From assembly GCA_021234155.1 (NCBI GenBank), contig JAJEKV010000080.1, positions 2,835,867 to 2,899,866 of the forward strand: a stretch of DNA of 64,000 nt, given 5' to 3'. The stretch comes from Isoetes taiwanensis (lineage: Eukaryota > Streptophyta > Lycopodiopsida > Isoetales > Isoetaceae). The notes below the pieces were generated by a model. The model had not been told where the DNA came from. It searched no databases and worked only from the letters and a program-made list of their open reading frames with translations. A program made the position numbers and the translations under genes. The number at the start of each line of letters is the position of its first letter. Within the stretch, counting starts at the first letter, position 1. Positions 22,531-34,100 of this stretch are shown here, in pieces.

Positions 22531-24060
22531 AAGGTGCTGCGCACGGAGGGTTGCCCTCCGATGTCCTGAGGGGATGTTCGTATAGTCTCTAATGCATAGT
22601 GCTCTAAACGCAATCATGAAGTAGATTTTATTGTGACGTAAAATCAATCCCTCCAAGTTGAGAATATACAAACCTATTGCTCTCGGTGCAACAGTTTTTG
22701 TAGACTTTTTTTTCTCCAAAACAAAAAAACAAAGGAAAATAGCTTTTCTGCCAAGCGCAGTGTTTGCTCCAATTTTCCCTGGGTGACATTTTAAACAGAT
22801 AATGGTCGGGCTTGTAGGGGTGTTTATTCCCTTCTTCAATGAGGTCCATAAGACAAAATTGATAATTAAATAGTAAATTGATGATTTATATAATTTCTTT
22901 TGTCCTATTGATGAACGTGACAATTTTCAATTTACTTTTTGTTGCTCCACTAGGCCTACACATGGGCATTCCAGAAATGCATATTACATCTTATATAAAT
23001 ATCATTTACAATAACAAAGAGACAGAAAATACCACAATTTCAACTATCCCCAATGCAGTTCCATGACAAATACAGACAGCCCATGGAAGTGTAGGCTTGT
23101 CATATTGTCAACAAATGTACCATAACCAAAATAGGTTCTTTAATTAACAAATGGAATCTATCATTGAGTTCCACAAATCAATGATAGGTTCTATCATTGA
23201 TTTTTGCTGCTAATTGATTCAATCTGTGGAGAAAAATGAGTAGTGTTTGCACGACGGCAAGGTGTCAAAAGCAGCCAAGTATACCTGAATTCAAATTTTA
23301 CTAAAACAAAGCGCTATGAAAATCAGTGACAGAGGTGAGGCCACCACCGAAAAATGAATGGCAAACAAAAGATCTGAAGTTCGGATCTATCCGAGTATAA
23401 TATATTGCTCTAGGAGTCTTCTAACAGAGCATGTTTTTTCTAGACTAGAGTCATTGATTTGTAAAATGCTAATGGTTATCTGAATGGATATTGCTTGAAT
23501 GGACTTAAATAACATTGAAAGGCGTACAAAATAGATGGCCATCAATATAATTTATTATATGCACTCCTCAAAGCCTTGCAATCTAGTGCAAAATAAGTAT
23601 TCTCTCTATTATCTATGTCCTCCTTCCAGGTTCTAGGCTATCAGATCTTATGTTCTAAAGATTCTGAATGGATGGTGGGTAGTGGCATAATCATGACAGT
23701 TGGTTATTCTAGGGGATGGAATCACCAACCGTTGGGATTGCAATCAAATTGACAAGGGCAACTTTATTTCTAAATGGAAGAGAGCCATTATGGTAAACCT
23801 GGGGTTGTAACATCGCTGCAGGAAATAGCATCTCTTGATCTCAACATAACATCTATATTGCAGTAACTAATATGTACGCCTTAAAGCAGGAAATAAATCC
23901 TCGCTGCAGATCTTGGACAGATTTGGTGAGACAGGCCTTCACCAATTTCAAAGATAGGTTCATAAGTTGCCAAGTTTTAAAATTTCAAAACCTGATGCAA
24001 GGTATTAGACCCCTGCTTTCTGTGGATATAATGATCATTCTGAATTATTCTGTTCATCCT
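22531..24060. other. No recognisable gene
   Basis: A/T-rich DNA after the LINE tail. The sequence ATCATTGATTTTTGCTG and its surroundings near 23150-23210 contain a short imperfect repeat of ATCATTGA(G/T)TT. No family-level signal is seen on either strand. Confidence 0.4.
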
Positions 24061-24311
24061 CATAGGTCATGTATTTAATGATGAAGACTAGAATAAACAG
24101 CAAGTTGAGAAGGCTGCTAAAAGATTCCAACGAAATACTAGGACTGCAGCCTGAAGATTATTCAGAACCATATGGACAATTCATTAGAAACTATACATAT
24201 ACACAAAAACTGCAATATAATACATGCTTTGACAAAATGCATGCATGGAACATGGAAAGCAAATTTGCAAGAAAAAGGCTACATGTGCCCAGCATTTATC
24301 TTCTGAGACAG

Positions 24312-24852
24312 ATCTATGATTTCACCCCTTGCCTTGAGAAGGGCTTCTGTAGTCCTATACAACTCTCTCCTCTGCTCTTCTTACTTACTCTCCAACTTTT
24401 TCAGCTTCTCATCTTTCTCTTCACAAATTCCTTCTAATTTCTTCAACATCTCATTTTTCTCTTCACAAATTCCTTCTAATTTCTTTAACATCTCGTCTTT
24501 CCCTTTACACATTTCTTCTAGCTTTACCAATTTGTTGTCTTCCTCATCCTTCTCAGTTCTTGCAGAAAATGCATCTTCTTGTACAACAGGGCTTGGAGAT
24601 CTCCTGAGCAAATCCTGAAATAGCTTCTTAGACAATATTTTGAAGTCATTATCAACTGCAAAATCTGGATCATCGCTACTAACATAGACAACTTCACTCT
24701 TAGCAACTTCACTCTTACAAGTCAAAGGCGGTTTAGCAGAAAGTTCTTCCTTCACAACATATTTTTCCTTCTCAAAGCTGCTATATTGTTCTTGCTTTAC
24801 AGACAAAGGGCTAAGTGCATTCTCTGAAACAAAAGTCCTCTGTTTTTCCTCT
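24312..24852 (-). pseudogene. Acidic/coiled-coil exon of an unknown protein
   Basis: On the minus strand an acceptor (TTTGAAATCAG, next to 24852) opens a frame of about 155 codons. The first half is Ser/Glu/Lys-rich with a VVYVSSDDPDF motif. The second half is a heptad-like coiled coil with a 14-residue unit, EMLKKLEGICEEK, repeated nearly three times. A TAA at 24378-24380 interrupts it, after which the same frame continues for 38 more codons (EEQRRELYRTTEALLKARGE) to a stop near 24310. I do not recognise the family. It may be the next exon of the damaged gene at 25000-25640, which ends about 150 bp upstream on the same strand. Confidence 0.45.
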
Positions 24853-24999
24853 GATTTCAAAGAAATGCATGCTTTTCCTAAAATGCCTGCACACTATACT
24901 CCAAAATCATACTAAGGTAGTTAGCATACTTACATTCAATGATTTAAGCTACTTGATGGCCATGATTTCATCTTGCATTTTGTCACGATATATATGCAC

Positions 25000-25640
25000 A
25001 CCGGTTGAACTTATTGCCCGCGACTTTGATTCTTCTAAACCCAAAAAGCGAGGGCGTTAGGGAGACGAAGCTTCGAGATGATTTGATCACTATCCCATCA
25101 AATATAAATGAAAGCAGCTCTTTGAAAACAGGATCCTCTCGCTAGGGAAATATCATAATCAGCTTTTGTGCCTTTGCGAAAGTAAGGCAAAACCAAGAAT
25201 CAAGGCCCTTAGTGTCGACTTCATGAGCGTAAGAAATTTCAGAGCCTTCGCAAGGCAATTTGAGGGCATCACGAGACTAATGCCGGCGTGATGTGCACCA
25301 TTTGGCCATTGACTTTTCCACCGTATGCGCCATGGCTTTCTATGAACTCATTCAACAAAATCTAAATTCACCGGCAAGAATTGAAGTGTTGTATGCTTCC
25401 CAAAGGCCGGATCTCTCCATCCAATACCTTCTTTGGGTTCGGGCGAGGAGCTTGTAATCTACCGGCTTCATGAGAAAGGTTTGCCATTTCACGGGTTCCG
25501 GTGCCATAGCTGTGCTATGAAAGCACCCGCGGTGCTTCGACGGCTTCAAAATTAACTCAGAGCTAACCGGTTCGCCCAGCGAACCTCGAATTCGCCGCCC
25601 CAAGCAACCGTGGGGATTCGCCCAGCGAACCAGCACCACG
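25000..25640 (-). pseudogene. Damaged minus-strand gene of unknown family
   Basis: Reading down from 25640, one frame gives QRRYWMERSGLWEAYNTS and AGEFRFC before a stop at about 25350. The next frame continues naturally with EFIESHGAYGGKVNGQMVHI, TPALVS and a stop near 25270. A third gives LKLPCEGSEISYAHEVDTKG, LDSWFCLTFAKAQK and, after a stop, DPVFKELLSFIFDGIVIK. The joined order reads like one protein with two or three small frame breaks, so this is a decayed gene or captured TE gene. The N-terminal 40 codons run through GGTTCGC palindromes. I know no family for it. Confidence 0.45.
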
Positions 25641-27037
25641 ACGCGTGGCGTCGGCGGGGGGCCAAGATGTGCGTGGCAATAGCTACCGTTCGCCTTGCCG
25701 GCCCAAACCCGGGGTTGGCCACCCGCGTGATGTCAAGTGCCTTTGGTTACGCCTGCCGGTTCGCCAGCGAACCCACGGCTGGGCCCATTGTGACACAGTC
25801 GCCGGATGGGGATGGCGGGGGATGGCGATTAAAATGCGAGCATTAATATCCCCCTGCCGGGTTAGCCCAAGCGAACCCACCGCCCCTCAAATTGAATCGC
25901 AAGAAGATCATCGTTTTTCTTTCAAGATTTGCCAATTTTCGTAAAAAGCAGAGGAGTTCGAGTTTAGAACTAAAAACCCCCTTCCGCATTTTCCCCAAAC
26001 CGGATCATCTAATGAACATTTTGCAACTAGCATCTCATAATCTTCATTTCCACCTTATCTTCCACATAATCTAAAGACAACAATCCCTCTCAAGCATTTC
26101 TCGATTCGATTCAAAGAAATCCAATTGCAAAACTCAAGAGAAGCCCCCAAAACTCCGACGGAAATGCTTAGACACTAGACCTATTATATAGAATCTGTCC
26201 ATGGAATACCTGTAAACATTGAAAAGGATAAAAGAGTGATGTGACCTGCCAAAAACTTGAAGCTTTTTTCCGCTCTTTTCATTCGCAAGATCCTCAATCT
26301 TTTCCACGCACTGATCTTTATTCAAACTTTACTATCCGGCGAGTCTATGAAGCTCTTGTACAACATCTTCAAGCAATTCTTCTGTGGTTTGTTCCAGGTT
26401 CCCATCGCTCCAAATGCTGTCTAAACCCTTGATCGAAGAATTTGATGCTATATCTAAAGAAGCTTTGCGCTGAGAATACCTAAAACTGTGTAATTTAAGT
26501 GGAACGGGATCCAAACCATAGCCAGGAGCAAGAAGGAAATTGGGTTTGATTCTTGCGGAGTAAAACAGGAACCAAAATACGACCATAGCTCCGACAGCCA
26601 GGGGAAGGAAGACGCTGCAAGATCTGGTGGCCATGGTCGATTGCCGAAGAAAGAATTTGACATTCTTGTGCAGAGAAGGCGGTGCGTTAAATAATTTGAA
26701 TGTGGGGGCCATGCAGGTGGGTTCGCCCAAGCGAACCCGGCGGGGCCCTGCCATGCGAAACTGACATCCATGCCTGCCATCTCGATCCTTGGGCAATGGG
26801 TTCGCCCAAGCGAACCCGGCGGGGCCCTGACATGCAGAACTGACATCCGGTACGCCCCACTTGACACGCCCCACTTGATTGCCCCAGTTGACTGCGGTTT
26901 GGGTTCGCCCAAGCGAACCCGGTAGCAATGCCACGGAATGAGCCCGCGACCGGTCCGGCCATGTCCCTTGCGGGTTCGCCTGGGCGAATCTGACGGGTTC
27001 GCTTGGGCAAATTTTGCGGGTTCGCCTGGGCGAACCC
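25569..27037. repeat. GGGTTCGC/GCGAACCC palindromes, partly tandem
   Basis: At least ten copies of a 17-20 bp palindrome occur. The main sites are 25569, 25613, 25758, 25858, 26719, 26808, 26901, 26972, 26995 and 27018. The best copies have arms GGGTTCGC and GCGAACCC around CCAA, or 9-bp arms around TG (27018-27037). Copies at 26719, 26808 and 26901 lie in ~90-bp tandem units that also share CGGCGGGGCCCTG and AACTGACATCC. The others are irregularly spaced within otherwise unrelated sequence. Confidence 0.85.
26332..26633 (-). CDS. Short single-pass membrane protein, unknown
   Basis: An ATG at 26633 in a good context (GACCATGGCC) opens a frame of 99 codons ending at 26332. Residues about 8-26 (VFLPLAVGAMVVFWFLFYS) form one transmembrane segment or signal anchor. 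A Pro/Leu segment follows (FLLAPGYGLDPVPLKLHSF), then an acidic amphipathic C-terminus (EELLEDVVQELHRLAG). Two in-frame stops follow, but the same frame then stays open for another ~30 codons (KDQCVEKIEDLANEKSGKK) to a GT donor. So the copy may be truncated by mutation, or this may be the first exon of a longer gene. Upstream the frame is open through the GGGTTCGC palindromes to 27141, but that part looks non-native. Family unknown. Confidence 0.45.
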
Positions 27038-27044
27038 GTTTGGC

Positions 27045-30000
27045 CTGACAAGTTAGTTTCGGGAGCCAATAAAGTGGGCCGAAGCACCATGGATGACCGA
27101 GAGTTTACAGGCAGCAGCCAGTTTTGAACAGTCACCAGCATATGCTAGGCATATGCCGGCATATACCTGGATATGCCCACATACCCACATAAACGAGGGT
27201 TTGCCCCCCTAGGGGCAACCCAAAAAAAAAAGAGAAAAAAGAAAAAAATGATAGACAAATTGGTTGTCAGATAAGTGGTTCCAAGCGATTTGATTTAGAT
27301 GTATAAATCACCATACCTGAACCATAGACCATATCCGAAGTATGAAGAATGTATAACGAATGGAACTATTAGAGAAATGTAGCAATACTACCAAATGCTA
27401 AAAGGATGTAGACACATATAACAGTAAAAATTCTAGGAGCGAATCTATCAGGTTAGTACGTCATCTTGAAAATCGAACTAGGTAGGAATGGACTTAAAAA
27501 TTATTCTTATATAGAATAATGGATCAAAAATGCTTTGTAACAAGTTGCTAGACTGGCTATGCCCCTTCAGCTCTACCGCCAAGTTACAAGCCAACCCAAA
27601 AGAACAGGCGGCAGGACTATGTGGTGCTTCCACTGGTGCTACAATGTATTTTTATACTTTTAACAAACATCGAGGACTGAGCAGTTTACACGATGCCGGA
27701 TTTGGACACACAAGTACATTCAACCAATATTGTGCAGTTATGCCACTGGCACAATTCTTTAGACAAAGGCTATTGGTATGACTATGCGATCAGTGCCAAA
27801 ATGCTGATGTCATGTTCCAATTTTCAATTCTCTAATGTTTAATTTCAAGGATACAGACAATTGTCATGGTCACAAATAGATGGTATAAAAAGGGAAGGTG
27901 AATAGATAAAATGAGGCCGAGAAATGGGGCAAACAGGACAAGCTATAGGAAAAGCAGGTATTTGGGATACAAATCAAGAATTAGAAGGAATTGGAAACAA
28001 GGATTATATGAGAGATAACTATTATAGGATATAGTCTGTATGCAAAGGGCACATCATTTCAAACTAGGGATAAAAAATACAGACGTTTAATATTACTATA
28101 ACTAATGCTGTATAGAGTAAGTATGGGGGTGCAACACCTTGATAATGAAATTGCTAAAGGCAGAGAGGTTGATAAAGCACTTCCAATGTAGGGAATTAGG
28201 GATAAAGAAATGGACATCAACATCGATAGCTTTACATGAAACATGGATAATATCCTTTGAAATTTTATGACTAGAAAGGTTACTGGGATTTTTTTGCCAG
28301 GAATATTGTACATTGCAGAAACAAACTAGTAAGATAGGCAATAGATGCATCAAAGGAAATGACGAAAAACATGGAAGAGGGTTGGATATTAGAACTAAGG
28401 GTTTGGGCCAATACAATGGATTGTGCACAATGGAAGGAAGCAGAGAACAGAAGGTTACATTGGAGATTGACAAATATCAAATAAAAAATGACAAGGATCT
28501 GGATCGATAGGCAGCCCATATATTAAACTTGAAATGTACCTAGAAACTATAAATCCAAAAGATAGCTTGCAATAGATACAGACTGTGATCAATCCAAAAT
28601 AATACTTGTTGATTTAAAATCACAAGCTTTTGATAGAGAAGGGAAGATGGCAACGACCAACAATCCAATGGAAAAATACGCTATGCACAGTATGTGACAT
28701 GGGAAAAAATTGAAGATGAAGGACACTTCTGGAACACATGCTCGGTATATGCAAGAATAAGGATGAAATAGGAACAAGTACTTTGGGAAATATCGATAGG
28801 AAAAGTCAGAAGAGATGTTGACAAAACTAAATGTGCAAGCAACAATGGTAAGGAAATTTTGAAAGAATATGAAAACAAGTACAAGGGAAACAAAGGTTCA
28901 CCAAATTTCATTGATAGCACATGTTTGAAGGAAGTGCCATAAGAGCATAAAGCGGGTAGGCCTTTACAAATAAAAAGGAAGTGATTTTTGCCCAGATTCA
29001 GGATTTTCTTCATCACTTCATCTCTATACTGTGATCGTAAGATAGTCTGGTGTTAGAAGGTGCACTCACACCATGTAATCACTGTCTTGAGACTTTTAGG
29101 GTCAATATGACATTTAGACATATTCAATTCAGATCGACACACCTAAAGCAATTGAATGGATTGTCATAGAAAGAATATTCAAAGCATTCTTATTCAAACT
29201 TTGGATTATTTTGGTAGAGGTTCGAGTCCCCGTACTTCATATTCCAAAACCTTAGGCGCACCCATATTTCATATTTCAAAATCATAGACACCTCTAATCA
29301 AGAATGATCACATTCGAAACAAGATGCATTTAGAGGCTCCAACAATCAGAAATGACCATATTCGAAATGAGAGGCAACCAGAGGCTCTAAGATATGCTTT
29401 GAGTTGTAGAATCAATGGATTTGACAACCGATGTAGTTGACGGTGCTCCTTGTTTCAATATGCCCTTTCAAGCTTGGATTCCCTGCATGTTTGAAATCAA
29501 CTGTTTCATTAAATTCAAATTGGCTTTTAGTCCATTTATTTGAATTTTTGAGTTTTTGATTCCTCGTGTGTGGGTATGATGAGCAGAGTAGCAGCCCATG
29601 CTATTGGGACTATGTCAAACTGCAATTTCGATTCCATGTGCAGTTTTCTAACACAAAATTTTCTTCCTTCTAGCTAAATTTGCCTTGTTAGGAAATTGAA
29701 TGCTACATTTAAAATGCCGCATCAAAGCACATATCAGCCTCTATCAAGTGAAGAAACTTCGTCGACCAATGCCAAGTAGTTCTTGATGCCAATCCAGCTG
29801 ATGCATCCTTTGTCCTAGATTAATTGTGTCAATATATCTATTCAAAGCTCAATTTTATGGCAAATCAAGGATCTACATCTAAGCTTCCAGAATTCGCCAC
29901 CCAAGATCAAACCAGCCTCTGCTATAATTGTGGTTGGAAAACTACAAGTGGTCATCCCTTGGTTGGATTGATCATTTTGGAGTATCTTAGCCCGTAGTAA

Positions 30001-30455
30001 GGGCATTTTGGCAATTCCTACAATCACATTTCCAAATGTTTTTTTTTACAATTTTTTTTTGTACCTATTAAAGAAGATATGCAAATGACACATATAAAAA
30101 GCATTATTCCCAAGATATTCAAGGAACATTCTAGAATATACAATTCCAACAAACAAAGCAGAGGTTTGACCTTCAAGCAACCCAAAAAAGAAATTTGGCA
30201 TCTACATTTGTATGTTCCAACATGTATTGCTTGGCAATAGCCCCTTGGTATAACGCATGGCCCTTATTCTAGTATTGATTCAAATCGGTGCATTTGTTAC
30301 GTGCAAGGAATGTCAGGTCCATTGGAGTGTTGTTACAAGTGTTGGGTGTATTAGTTTGACTTGTTATTGACTTTGGTGGACAATGATTGCAAATCTTACG
30401 GTGAGGGGAAAAATGGAGTTGACCCCGGCTTGATTTTTGGGGTTTTGGTTTTTGT
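27045..30455. other. Long stretch without a recognisable gene
   Basis: At 27190-27215 there is a hairpin GGGTTTGCCCC/GGGGCAACCC followed by a poly-A/G run. From 27840 to about 29000 the plus strand is again A/G-rich, like 16.1-17.6 kb, giving hydrophobic minus-strand shadow frames. At 29219-29231 the word GGTTCGAGTCCCC matches a pol III B box, but no A box or cloverleaf is visible. I can support no gene here. Confidence 0.4.
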
Positions 30456-30589
30456 AATAGGAAACCGCCACGGGGAGGAGTTTCCGTGGCGAAAAATCTA
30501 GGCGGCGCACCACTCGCGGCTCCGCCGCTCGTGGCGGCGCCGCCTGAAAGTTTCCGCCACGGAAACTCCGACACGTGGCGGTTCGCTTA

Positions 30590-30619
30590 CGTAAACAACC
30601 GGGGAGGGCTTTTTTCCGA
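30590..30619 (+). repeat. Left terminal inverted sequence
   Basis: CGTAAACAACCGGGGAGGGC followed by TTTTTTCCGAGG. It pairs with the complement at 34830-34860, with one extra C here and a longer T-run on the right copy. Confidence 0.7.
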
Positions 30620-30759
30620 GGTGGCGCTGACGTGTCGCCTACGTGGATTTTTTTTTGATGAATTGTCGTCTGTTTCTTTTGAATCTAAGCTCTGGCGATG
30701 GCGTAACTCCGGGAGCTCGGAGTCGTTTTTTTGAGGCGCTGCTGTGGCGCTCGCCTCGG

Positions 30760-31090
30760 CGTGTAGTTTGACAGTGGCGCCATCCCCTTAGCTTCATTTT
30801 GATGCCGATTTTTCTGGATTTGGAGCTTTCTTGAAGCCCTGTGATATGTTTTTGACTTCTGGCGAGTTCTTGTGAGTTCTTGCGAGTTGTACAGTGGCAG
30901 ATCGTCCTTAGCTTCTAGTTTTTCTGGATTTGAAGGTTGCTTCAAGTCTTCTGACGACTTTTTGAGTTCCGAGGAGTTCTGGCGAGTTCTAGCGACTTTG
31001 CGCCGAGTTCTGGCGAGTTCTGGAGTTCTTGGGACGAGTTCTTGGGAGTTCTTGACTCTTCTGGCGAGTTTTTGTAGTTTGCCGAGCTCC
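30760..31090 (+). repeat. Leader repeats GGCGAGTTCTTG and a ~125-bp duplication
   Basis: Upstream of the recombinase gene, about 20 loosely repeated copies of (G)GCGAGTTCT(T/G)G-type words run from 30855 to 31075. A block containing ACAGTGGC, CCTTAGCTTC and TTTTTCTGGATTTG occurs at about 30771 and again at about 30892. This is the 5' leader: an untranslated first exon ends at 31095 with a GTAATT donor and an acceptor at 31159. Confidence 0.7.
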
Positions 31091-31170
31091 CGAAGGTAAT
31101 TTTTTTAGTTTTTAGTTTTCTTTATAAATTTCTAACACTTTATTGTTTATTTCTTGCAGTTGTGGACAGT

Positions 31171-34100
31171 ATGGCGGAGGAAAGCAGGTTCTGCATTGTG
31201 TTTTTGTTGTTCCTTAGCTTGCATGCAGTATTAGCTGACTGCATTGGGGCTAGCAGACCATCTTTTGCCATTCTTGATGCGGATGAACACCTCTGTAGGG
31301 AGGAAACAGGAACAGACTTGGATTCTGTGTTGCAAACTGTAAATCGTGATGATGTTAGGGACTTAATGGAAGGTGTGGCAAAGGAAGACTGGTTTCACGT
31401 GGATTTTGTTGAACCAGACGTGAAGGATGATGAATGTCAAGAGTTTATGGCCTTAGATGAGAGAATGTTAAAGGAGATTGATGGAGGAGGTAAGGATAAG
31501 ACTCCTAGGGTAAGTCAGTGGGCCAGAAAGAAGTTTGACAAGTGGAGGGCGTGGGTTGGAGAAGATGTTTCTGTTCCAATCGAGGATATTCCTCACATTA
31601 AGTTGGATAGTCTGTTTGTGAGGTTTATGATTCAAGTGAAGAAGAGAAATGGTCTGCTATATCCTCCATCAACGTAAGTTGTTACTTTTTTTTTTGTCTT
31701 TTAATTGTTTTCTGTATTTCTGACTTTCTGTTTTGTTTCCTTGCAGCTTGAACTGCCTTTATAAGGCATTTTGGCAGAATGATAAGAAAGAAGCAAGATG
31801 CTACTATTGCAGCAACAACACAAAGGGACGTTATTCCTTTCAATATTTTGCATGATCCTGTGTTTACTAGGTCTAGGCTTGCATTTATAGGAGCTTCAGA
31901 TAGATCTAGGTTGGCTGGAGTTGTCAGTAGAGGAAAGAAAGTCCCATTTTTATCTTTTAGGACTGAGCTGGACCTACTGAATGATTATGACTATGAAATA
32001 TCTCATAGTAGGGGCTGTCAGAAGAGACTCTGTTTCTATTTGTGTTCAAGGTTTGCTATTAGAGCTGCTGGTGAGGTTTGGAATGTAATGGATGTTGATT
32101 TAACCATTGAGTCTGATAACTCGAGTGAGTTTTTGCTCTATAATGAAAGAACAAGCAAGAATTGGGGTACAACAATTACCAGATTCGATGCTTCTCACTT
32201 TAGACCTCTATGGAGTTATGAGGAGGATTTTCTAGTCACATATAAACAATATGTGCGTCATTTACCTGCCAAGGAGTCTCCAGCACCTCGACCTTTATTT
32301 CTTCAGCCAATTGACAGGCCTAGAGATGTAAGCATTTAACTTTTGCTATTTATTTTTGTTTTGTTGTTTTGTTGGTCTCCGTGGACGATAAAATCATATT
32401 CTATTCTATTCTATTCTATTCTATTCTATTTCTCACATGCATTTATTTTTAGGCATGGTATGGGAAGACCAGGGTTGGTCAGAATCAATTAACATCATGG
32501 TTGAAGGCGATGGGAAAGGTCCTCGATGATGAAATGTCAAACAAGAGTGGGAGGGTGTCTGCTGTCACTCGAATGTCGTTGGCTAGTGTACCTTCAGAAG
32601 TTGGGAAGCTGGTTACTGGACATAGAACTACCGAGTCGTATCAGAAGTAAGTGTAATTAGTTTTTTTCAATTTATTTCAGTTAGTCTATACTCATGTTTG
32701 GTTTATTGTGTTGTGCAGGTATGACAGATCTACAGATATTCAAGTGAATGCAGCTATGAATATTAATGCTCGTCCGTATAATGAAGATGGGACATTGAGG
32801 ATGTACGAGGATGTTTTTAAGGAAGAAATGAAGAAACAACAGTCAAAATTTCTTGGTTCATCGTCATCTAAAGTGTTGCAGCAGTCGACTGACATGAATG
32901 TCAATTCTGGTAATTTCTTTACTTTATTTGTCTTTCAATTGCTGCTTGGCCCGGGAGACCCGTAAGGAGAAGAATCTCATTCGCCCACTGAGCGATTACG
33001 TCCCCGCCCTATGACCCCCGACATTTAGCCCTATCTTGGCGGCCCCATCATTCGGCCTCGGCCCCTATAATTGTGAACCTAGACACGCCCCCGCAACCAC
33101 GCAACCCGCTCCGGAACCATCTTTAGCTGCGGCCTTGACTAGGATGGATGCTCGTCCCATTGTTTGCCTCCACATTTGTTGGTTGGGATCCGCCGCGATC
33201 CAATCCACAGTCACACACTCACGAGCACATCGGCTCGATTGCCCTTGGGAAGGCGGGTCCAACTTCTAGAGATGCTTTACCTCACGGTCGGGGCGATTCA
33301 TCAAAGACGGCGGCGGTGCTACACCCGCACCTCCCACGGGGGTAGCGCTGAGCATGTGGATGCTACGCCCCGTGCCGATGATACCACACATGCGCCCACC
33401 GCGGCCGTCATCCGGGGTTGTTTGCCCACTGCCACAGTCCCGCTTTCGCGGCGGACCAGCCCGCAGCCACGCCCATTAGCCCCGAACCTACGCATTGTGG
33501 GTTTAGAGGAAGCAAGCGACACTCCCGGGGCTTGAGGTGACCCGCTTTTTTGTGAGGTGATGCACGCGTGCGCGGATGGCATTCTCTCTTTGTCGAAGTT
33601 GGAGCAAAGACGGCCCGACCGGCCCCGGCCATTTGCTAGTCACTTTCGTGGATGCTTTATCTAGGGTCGCACATCCTCCGCCATGGCAATCACTTGCAAG
33701 GGACCTCCTTCTCCGCCCAGAAGATCTTACCCCCAAAGACAGCCTTGTCGGCGGAAGGATGAATTATGTCGAGTCCGCGAGGCTCGTCTGCACCGGAAGT
33801 GGGCTGTGTATAGAGGCGGCCAGGCTATCATTCGGGATCACTGGCCACTTGATCCATGGGCAGTGTCTGTGTAGCTGATTTGACTTCGAGATCTGCTAGG
33901 GCTTAGGCCCTCTTGTTTTGTTTTATTTTAGTATTGTGATTTGCTACGGGGCTTAGTCCCCCCCGAAGTTCTCTGTCTTTGGGGCTAGTCCCCACGCTTG
34001 ATTTTGGCTTCGCCTTTTGGTTTGGTCACGGGGCTTGGTCCCCGAGTTTCAGTCTGGGCTTTTGCCCTCTCTTTTGTATTGGGTCCCATAACCCGATTGG

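Noticed and set aside
25610-25944. Plus-strand frames of 78-99 codons.
   Set aside because: They are GC-rich palindrome-derived frames opposite the minus-strand gene remnant.
29215-29235. Possible tRNA gene at GGTTCGAGTCCCC.
   Set aside because: No A box, acceptor stem or anticodon arm could be placed upstream at tRNA distance.
32970-33740. Overlapping GC-rich frames of 60-120 codons on both strands in the recombinase intron.
   Set aside because: High GC content removes stops from all frames. Only the plus-strand end (VDALSRVAHPPPW and onward) looked protein-like, and it is covered by the retroposon entry.
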